Below are positions 6,629-11,778 of a stretch of 11,778 bases of DNA, in pieces. The notes under the pieces are model-generated. The model searched no databases. It was not told the origin of the DNA and saw only the letters and a program-made list of their open reading frames with translations. Position numbers and translations under genes: made by a program. Source of the stretch: Parvularculaceae bacterium UBA4496 (lineage in GTDB: Bacteria; Pseudomonadota; Alphaproteobacteria; Caulobacterales; Parvularculaceae); contig DGNI01000047.1 in assembly GCA_002388885.1 (NCBI GenBank), positions 9,521-21,298 on the forward strand, given 5' to 3'. The stretch's first letter is position 1. Every line of letters starts with the position of its first letter.

Positions 6629-7429
6629 ATGACCCGTCTGTCGAGCCTTCTTCTTATCCTCAACCGCAAAAGCCTGATCATCAGTTTGCTTGCGGTTGCC
6701 TCAACATGGGCCAGCTTGAAATTCAATATTGTTGCTGATTTCCCACTCACGCTGATCTCGACGGCGGTTGTTTTCCCGATCGTTTTCTCCATCGGCCACG
6801 CCTACAAGCGCCGTGAGAATGCGTTGGATGATTATGGGACAATCAAGGCGCACGGGCGCGCAATCTTTTTCGCCGCCCGCGACTGGTTGCCGGACCAGAG
6901 CCCGGCGCGATTGCGCCATGCCGAACGTGTACTGAAAGAACTGCTCGTCGGGTGCCGGGATATGTTCAAGAGCCCGCTTTCTGAAATGCCTGAGCACGAA
7001 AAACGAGTCTATGCCGCGTTCTCGAACCTCTCGCTGTTTGTGAAACGCATGCGAGCGGAGGGGCTGGCGTCCGGAGAGTGCTCGCGTTGCAATCAGTATC
7101 TTTCGAAGATGGTGATCTCGTTCGAAAATATCAAACATATTTATCAATACCGCACACCACGCACGCTGCGGGCGTTTAGCGACTTTTTCATTATCCTTTT
7201 GCCGCTGCTTTATGGTCCGTATTTTGCCCATGAAGCGGCTGCCTATGCGCCGTCGCTCATGTTCGTCATGCCTGTGCTTTTCGCGATAATTCTTGTGGGT
7301 CTAGACAATATTCAAAATCATCTGGAAAATCCATTTGACCAGATCGGGGAAGATGATGTTGCCATCAACGCAGAGAAGTTTATCGATCTTCTATCCTGCG
7401 GCGAAGACGGCGCCCGCAAGGCCGCCTAA
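6629..7429 (+). CDS. Four-helix membrane protein, possibly bestrophin-like
   Basis: I do not recognise this 266-residue protein with certainty. It shows two membrane helices near the N-terminus (about 16-30 and 37-56), a long soluble, basic helical segment (about 58-180, with CSRC at 151-154), then two further helices (about 184-200 and 207-225) and a soluble tail. The stretch right after the last helix, LDNIQNHLENPF (225-236) followed by an acidic QIGEDD (238-243), closely resembles the (L/I)E(D/N)PF signature and acidic cluster that follow the last helix in bestrophin-type anion channels. The helix arrangement (two plus two with a large cytoplasmic part) also fits. Function as a channel is inference. 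The start at 6629 is the only Met near the stop-bounded 5' end of the frame, but no Shine-Dalgarno site precedes it. It lies 51 bases after sdhE and 90 before mfd on the same strand. Confidence 0.85.
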   Translation: MTRLSSLLLILNRKSLIISLLAVASTWASLKFNIVADFPLTLISTAVVFPIVFSIGHAYKRRENALDDYGTIKAHGRAIFFAARDWLPDQSPARLRHAERVLKELLVGCRDMFKSPLSEMPEHEKRVYAAFSNLSLFVKRMRAEGLASGECSRCNQYLSKMVISFENIKHIYQYRTPRTLRAFSDFFIILLPLLYGPYFAHEAAAYAPSLMFVMPVLFAIILVGLDNIQNHLENPFDQIGEDDVAINAEKFIDLLSCGEDGARKAA

Positions 7430-7433
7430 GACG

Positions 7434-7462
7434 TTGCCTAATTAGACTTCGCGCCTTAAGTA
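7434..7462 (+). promoter_or_regulatory. Candidate mfd promoter
   Basis: TTGCCT (7434-7439) and TAAGTA (7457-7462) are 17 bases apart in the 90-base gap before mfd, 57 bases upstream of the ATG. The -35 fits, the -10 is poor. A small palindrome CGCAA-T-TTGCG (7497-7507) lies just ahead of the ribosome-binding site. Confidence 0.27.
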
Positions 7463-7519
7463 ATCCTCGAAACGCGATCGCCAATTCTGGCCATCGCGCA
7501 ATTTGCGTTGAGGGCGAGA

Positions 7520-10500
7520 ATGGCGGAAACCGCAAAATCAATGGTTTCGGGAGTGGCGCACGTCGGCGCTGATACGGCCTGGAATTTAGAGGGCCATCTC
7601 GATGTTTACGGCGCTCCCGAAGGCGCTGACGCACTCGCTGTTGCGGACGCAGCGCGCGCCCGCAATGATCTGGTGGTTCATATCGCCCGCGACGGCGCGC
7701 GGGCCGCCGCGATGGTCCAGAGCCTCAAATTCTTCGCACCTGACATCCCAGTCATTGGGTATCCTGCCTGGGACTGCTTGCCATATGACCGAGTATCTCC
7801 ATCGCCGGCAGTGACCTCAAAGCGAATGGCTAGTCTCGCCGCGATACTCAAACGCGGAGAAGGCGCGTTCATTGTCGTCGCCTCTATCAACGCCGCAACA
7901 CAAAAAACGCCTCCAAGGGAAGTCATAGAAAACGCAACACTTGCTCTTGCGCCCGGCGAAGTTATGGAGATGGATGGGCTAACGCGATATTTAAGCGCAA
8001 ACGGGTATGCACGTTCATCCACTGTGCGCGAACCTGGTGAATACGCCGTGCGGGGAGGACTCGTAGATATCTTTCCACCTGGTGCTGAAGAACCGGTCCG
8101 GCTTGATTTTTTTGGAGACAGCCTCGAAACCATTCGATCCTTCGACGCAGAAACCCAAAGAACGACCAGACAGCTGGCCGGTTTTTCCCTGGCGGCAGCG
8201 AGTGAAATTCTTCTCCCCGATGAAACAATTTCGCGCTTCCGCAAAAGTTATGTAGCGACGTTTGGCCCCGCAGGCGATGACCCGCTTTATGAAGCGATTA
8301 GTGCGGGTCGCATGCATGCCGGCGCAGAACACTGGTTGCCGCTGTTTTACGAACGCATGGATACGCTGTTCGATTTTGTCGGCGACGCCCTCGTATTTAC
8401 CGATCATTTGAGCGGCGAAGCGGTAGCAGAGCGCCAAGCGCAAGTCGCTGATCATTATCAGGCGCGGGCTGAAGATATTGATATTAAGAAGCCGAAAAAC
8501 AGCGATTTCTCGGCGCCGGTTTATCGTCCGCTTGAGCCTTCCGGGCTTTATCTGACCGAAGGTGAATGGAACGAGAAATTGGCGAACGCCAATTTAAGGC
8601 CGCTTTCGCCATTTGCGCCGCCCGACAATACCCGCGCATTTCATTTCGGCGCAAAGGTCGGTCGCAGTTTTGCGGCCGAACGTGCGGCAGAAAACGTCAA
8701 CGTGTTCGATGCAGTTAACGCCCACGCAAAAGCCCTGAATGAGGCGGGAAAGAAAGTCATTATTTCCTGCTGGACGGAAGGGTCAGCCGATCGCATGCGT
8801 TCGGTTTTAGGCGATCATGGGGCAAAAAGCCTTGAGCATGTAGAAAGCTGGAATGCGCCTTTAAAATCAACGGGCGTTTTCACAGCTGTTCTCGGATTGG
8901 AAAGTGGATTTGAGACACCCGATGCGGCGTTTATTTCCGAGCAAGATATTCTCGGCGATAGGCTGGTGCGGCGCGGGCGCAAAAAACGCGCAGAGAATTT
9001 TCTATCAGAAGCCTCAAGCCTCTCGCTGGGCGATCTTATTGTACATGTGGAGCATGGGATTGGCCGGTATCAAGGTCTGAAGACACTGGAAGTGCAGGGC
9101 GCGCCCCATGACTGCCTGCACCTTGAATATAATGGCGGCGACAAGTTGTTTTTACCAGTCGAGAACGTCGAACTTTTGTCGCGGTTCGGCCCCGATGACG
9201 CCGGGATCCAACTTGACCGGCTTGGCGGTGCAGCGTGGCAGGGGCGTAAGGCGAAGATGCGCGCGCGTATCAAGATGCTTGCCGAGGAACTCATTGCCAT
9301 CGCCGCCAAGCGCGCTATGCGCAGCGCGGAGGTGGTTTCGCCAGGTACTGGCCCGTATGACGAATTCTGCGCGCGCTTTCCCTATGCCGAAACCGAGGAT
9401 CAGGAAAACGCCATTGCCGACGTCATTGAAGACTTCGCCAAGGGCCAGCCTATGGACCGGCTCGTCTGCGGGGATGTCGGTTTCGGCAAGACGGAAGTAG
9501 CTTTGCGGGCCGCATTCGTCATGGCGATGACAGGCCGTCAGGTCGCCGTGGTGACGCCGACGACGTTGCTTGCGCGCCAACACTACAAAAATTTCGCTGA
9601 ACGATTTAAAGGCTTCCCGCTCAAGCTCGCGCAACTGTCACGAATGGTCAGCGCATCCGACGCAAAAGCAGCCAAAGACGGCATCACGGACGGCACTGTC
9701 GACATCATCATCGGCACTCATGCCTTGTTGCAGAAGGCGATCAAGTTCCGTGACCTCGGGCTTGTGATTGTCGATGAAGAGCAGCATTTCGGCGTTAAAA
9801 ACAAGGAACGCCTCAAAGAATACCGATCGGATACGCACGTACTGACGCTAACCGCGACGCCGATCCCACGCACGCTGCAACTCGCCATGAGCGGCATTCG
9901 CGATCTTTCCCTCATCGCGACGCCGCCGGTTGACAGACTTGCGGTGCGCACAACAGTGGGGCCGTTTGATCCGGTAGTCGCGCGTGAGATATTCCTGCGC
10001 GAGCATTATCGCGGCGGTCAGAGCTTTTACGTTGCGCCCCGTATCGATGATCTCGGTGACATTGCAGAGTTTCTTCGCGAGGAGTTGCCGGAGCTGAAAT
10101 TCAAGATTGCTCATGGGCAAATGGGGTCCGGGGAACTCGAAGACATCATGACGGCGTTCTACGAAGGCAAGTTTGATGTCCTGGTGTCAACGACGATTAT
10201 TGAGTCCGGTCTTGATATTCCCACCGCGAATACAATGATCGTGCATCGCGCCGATATGTTCGGGCTTGGCCAGCTTTATCAACTGCGCGGACGCGTCGGC
10301 CGCTCGAAACAGCGTGCTTACGCTTATCTTACAACCAGCCCACGCAAGAAGATGACAGCAGCGGCGGAACGGCGTCTGAAAGTCATGCAGTCCCTCGATA
10401 CGCTTGGCGCCGGGTTCACGCTCGCCAGCCACGATCTCGACATCCGGGGCGCCGGCAACCTGCTTGGAGAGGAACAGTCCGGCCATGTCAAAGAAGTTGG

Positions 10501-11032
10501 CGTCGAGCTGTATCAGCACATGCTGGAGGAAGCTGTCGCTGAATTACGCGAGGGCGGAGGTGCAAGCGAAGAACAGTGGTCGCCGCAGATCAACATCGGT
10601 ACGGCGGTTCTTATTCCCGATACCTATGTTGCAGATCTTGACGTGCGCATGGCGCTTTACCGACGGCTTGGCGATGTAACTGCACAAGAAGAGATAGATG
10701 GGTTTGCAGCGGAGCTCGTCGACCGGTTCGGGCCCATGCCGCCCGAAGTCGAACATTTGCTAGAAATTGTCGCCATCAAGAGCATTTGCCGCCGGGCAGG
10801 TATTGCAAAAATCGACGCGGGACCGAAGGGCGCCGTGCTCGGGTTCCATAGGGAACAGTTTGCCAATGTGGCTGGGCTAATTGAATTTGTTTCTAACTCG
10901 CCGCTTGATGTGAAGTTGCGGCCGGATCAGAAATTCGTCATCCGTCAGGAGTGGGCCGGAGAGAAAGCTCGGTTGAAAGGCGCCAGGAAAATAGCAGAAA
11001 CTATTGCAGCGATTGCTGAGAAAGCGGCTTGA
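7520..11032 (+). CDS. mfd: Transcription-repair coupling factor Mfd
   Basis: DNA translocase that recognises RNA polymerase stalled at lesions, pushes it off, and recruits UvrA for nucleotide-excision repair. From ATG 7520 it has 1170 residues, close to the family norm. GAGG at 7510-7513, six bases before that ATG, decides the start over an in-frame TTG at 7508. Domains in order: UvrB-homologous N-terminal region (about 20-330, without a working Walker A), linker, RNA-polymerase-interacting CarD-like domain (about 504-560, GDLIVHVEHGIGRYQG), RecG-type helicase lobes, and a TRCF C-terminal domain (about 1000-1110). Visible motifs: Walker A GDVGFGKT (651-658), DEEQ box (752-755), TATPIPR (778-784), ESGLDIP (895-901), QLRGRVGR (921-928), and the translocation motif DIRGAGNLLGEEQSGH (from 974). 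All key residues are intact. Its last 32 bases overlap the end of a convergent gene. A perfect 9-bp inverted repeat lies inside the gene at 8576-8595. Confidence 0.97.
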   Translation: MAETAKSMVSGVAHVGADTAWNLEGHLDVYGAPEGADALAVADAARARNDLVVHIARDGARAAAMVQSLKFFAPDIPVIGYPAWDCLPYDRVSPSPAVTSKRMASLAAILKRGEGAFIVVASINAATQKTPPREVIENATLALAPGEVMEMDGLTRYLSANGYARSSTVREPGEYAVRGGLVDIFPPGAEEPVRLDFFGDSLETIRSFDAETQRTTRQLAGFSLAAASEILLPDETISRFRKSYVATFGPAGDDPLYEAISAGRMHAGAEHWLPLFYERMDTLFDFVGDALVFTDHLSGEAVAERQAQVADHYQARAEDIDIKKPKNSDFSAPVYRPLEPSGLYLTEGEWNEKLANANLRPLSPFAPPDNTRAFHFGAKVGRSFAAERAAENVNVFDAVNAHAKALNEAGKKVIISCWTEGSADRMRSVLGDHGAKSLEHVESWNAPLKSTGVFTAVLGLESGFETPDAAFISEQDILGDRLVRRGRKKRAENFLSEASSLSLGDLIVHVEHGIGRYQGLKTLEVQGAPHDCLHLEYNGGDKLFLPVENVELLSRFGPDDAGIQLDRLGGAAWQGRKAKMRARIKMLAEELIAIAAKRAMRSAEVVSPGTGPYDEFCARFPYAETEDQENAIADVIEDFAKGQPMDRLVCGDVGFGKTEVALRAAFVMAMTGRQVAVVTPTTLLARQHYKNFAERFKGFPLKLAQLSRMVSASDAKAAKDGITDGTVDIIIGTHALLQKAIKFRDLGLVIVDEEQHFGVKNKERLKEYRSDTHVLTLTATPIPRTLQLAMSGIRDLSLIATPPVDRLAVRTTVGPFDPVVAREIFLREHYRGGQSFYVAPRIDDLGDIAEFLREELPELKFKIAHGQMGSGELEDIMTAFYEGKFDVLVSTTIIESGLDIPTANTMIVHRADMFGLGQLYQLRGRVGRSKQRAYAYLTTSPRKKMTAAAERRLKVMQSLDTLGAGFTLASHDLDIRGAGNLLGEEQSGHVKEVGVELYQHMLEEAVAELREGGGASEEQWSPQINIGTAVLIPDTYVADLDVRMALYRRLGDVTAQEEIDGFAAELVDRFGPMPPEVEHLLEIVAIKSICRRAGIAKIDAGPKGAVLGFHREQFANVAGLIEFVSNSPLDVKLRPDQKFVIRQEWAGEKARLKGARKIAETIAAIAEKAA
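8576..8595. repeat. Perfect inverted repeat inside mfd
   Basis: Two 9-base arms (AAATTGGCG / CGCCAATTT) separated by AA. It lies in the linker between the N-terminal region and the polymerase-interacting domain and encodes KLANANL. As RNA it would make a stem with a very short loop; as DNA it is a near-palindrome. Confidence 0.6.
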
Positions 11033-11778
11033 GTGACGCGCTTTCCTGCAATGCTTTGATTGCAAGCGCCACGCATTCTTCTATGCAAAAGCCCTCAGGG
11101 CGGGCAATGGCGGCTGTTTCAATCCGAACGCTATACAGCAGCTGATCGTCAGCGCTGCGGAATACAGTATTTTCCATAACGCCCTGAATACGAAGAGACG
11201 CCAGATGCGCGTTTTCTTCCGTTGTTGCTGGGGCCAGCACCAAAAAAGTGTCTGCGGCAATCCTGACCGTCGTATCCTCGGCGCGCGTGACGCGATTGAT
11301 TAAACGGGCCGCCTGATGAAGTGCGCGTCGCCCGGGTTCAGGTTCGCCGCGCTCACGGGAAGCGGTATGAATTTTTAATATGATTAGTGAAAGAGGACGT
11401 CCGCTTTGATCGGCACGCGAGCATAGCCGGGCTCCGTGCTCCGCCAGAAATGTCGCTGTAAATGCGCCGGACGCAGAATCGCGCACCCCGTCGCCTTCAC
11501 AGGCATTGAGGAACCGGCGCATGGTTTTTAATAAACGCGCGCGTCGCGAAACGACTTGCAACTTGACTGGTAAATCGGCGCCAACATGGTTGGTCAAAAT
11601 GAAATCTGATGCGCCGCGCTTGGCGTAAACATCTGCATCATCGGGATCGTGCAGCGGAAAGACTACCGGCAGGCTGTTGTGCTTTGGGTGCCGTTTCAGC
11701 GCTTTTGCGAGGCTGTTTAAAGGGTCGTTTTCCCGTGTTGGCAAAAACACCGCGCAATCAAAGCGCATCGCATCGATA
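11001..11778 (-). CDS. Receiver-like plus degenerate GGDEF protein, probable c-di-GMP effector (5' end outside window)
   Basis: The frame enters from the right edge without a stop and ends at TAG 11003-11001, so only the C-terminal 258 or so residues are seen. Numbering from the Met codon at 11768, residues 1-80 resemble the second half of a response-regulator receiver domain (FDCAVFLP, then RGASDFILTNHVGADLPVKL and a basic helix); the phospho-acceptor position appears to be Leu9, not Asp. Residues about 95-245 are a GGDEF domain: SGAFTATFLAEHGARL matches the usual LTGLxNRRxLxxxL start. The active site is lost: AADTF (171-175) replaces GGDEF, Lys132/His134 replace the metal-binding Asp region, and Arg147 replaces the Asp of the GD pair. 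The inhibitory I-site RxxD is intact (RAED, 162-165) at the exact five-residue spacing. This pattern fits PopA of Caulobacter, a c-di-GMP effector in cell-cycle proteolysis, but a PleD paralog or other effector is possible. An internal Met start at 11768 is not the real start in my view. Confidence 0.85.
   Translation of the reverse strand, partial: IDAMRFDCAVFLPTRENDPLNSLAKALKRHPKHNSLPVVFPLHDPDDADVYAKRGASDFILTNHVGADLPVKLQVVSRRARLLKTMRRFLNACEGDGVRDSASGAFTATFLAEHGARLCSRADQSGRPLSLIILKIHTASRERGEPEPGRRALHQAARLINRVTRAEDTTVRIAADTFLVLAPATTEENAHLASLRIQGVMENTVFRSADDQLLYSVRIETAAIARPEGFCIEECVALAIKALQESASLKPLSQQSLQ
11038..11069 (+). terminator. Bulged hairpin just after mfd, possible terminator
   Basis: Six bases after the mfd stop, GCGCT (11038-11042) and TGCAAT (11047-11052) pair with ATTGCA (11059-11064) and AGCGC (11065-11069) around a six-base loop, with a four-base bulge on the left arm. 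There is no T-run behind it, only a mildly T-rich stretch. It lies inside the 3' coding end of the convergent gene, so the base composition is constrained and the structure may be chance. Confidence 0.27.

Noticed and set aside
6701..7231. Minus-strand open frame of 176 codons opposite the membrane-protein gene
   Set aside because: The plus-strand frame has coherent membrane helices and a family-like signature; the antisense frame is Arg-rich and without motifs.
7678..8244. Minus-strand open frame of 188 codons opposite the start of mfd
   Set aside because: Lies wholly antisense to the Mfd N-terminal domain and looks like a shadow frame.
9311..9328. CGCGCT/AGCGCG inverted repeat inside mfd
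   Set aside because: Short GC-only arms in a conserved, GC-rich coding stretch; expected by chance.

Overview
The window looks like a chromosomal housekeeping segment of an alphaproteobacterium. The evidence is moderately GC-rich coding sequence with GC-rich third positions, a ppiD-trpE pair divergent from tpiA, an sdhE-(membrane gene)-mfd cluster, and a PopA/PleD-type response-regulator/GGDEF protein. The last suggests the Caulobacterales/Parvularculales side of the class, but that placement is only inference. I see no insertion sequence, prophage, CRISPR array, tRNA or rRNA. Coding density is very high: the longest stretch without a gene is about 160 bases.

Left block, minus strand (1-4468). 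Transcription runs leftwards from a divergent promoter region at about 4469-4628. The first gene is ppiD, an inner-membrane periplasmic-folding chaperone whose parvulin domain has lost its active-site histidines. Seventeen bases later comes trpE (anthranilate synthase component I, GTG start). After a 127-base gap with a candidate promoter comes the N-terminal half of an exported DUF885 protein, cut by the left edge. No trpG, trpD or trpC follows trpE.

Middle block, plus strand (4629-7429). tpiA (triose-phosphate isomerase) is followed after 12 bases by a predicted lipoprotein of the alpha/beta hydrolase fold. That gene's stop overlaps the start of sdhE (FAD-assembly factor of succinate dehydrogenase) as ATGA. 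Then comes a four-helix membrane protein with a bestrophin-like C-terminal signature. Spacing suggests tpiA-hydrolase-sdhE is one transcript, possibly continuing further.

Right block (7520-11778). mfd (transcription-repair coupling factor) is complete. Its 3' end overlaps by 32 bases, tail to tail, a minus-strand gene that runs off the right edge. That gene encodes a receiver-like domain followed by a GGDEF domain whose catalytic motif is degenerate (AADTF) while the c-di-GMP-binding I-site (RAED) is exactly in place. This is the pattern of a c-di-GMP effector rather than a cyclase.

Overall this is mostly conserved core genome. The points worth a second look are the degenerate GGDEF effector, the membrane protein placed before mfd, the lipoprotein hydrolase coupled to sdhE, and the trpE neighbourhood. 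I did not find convincing evidence for a new multi-gene system.
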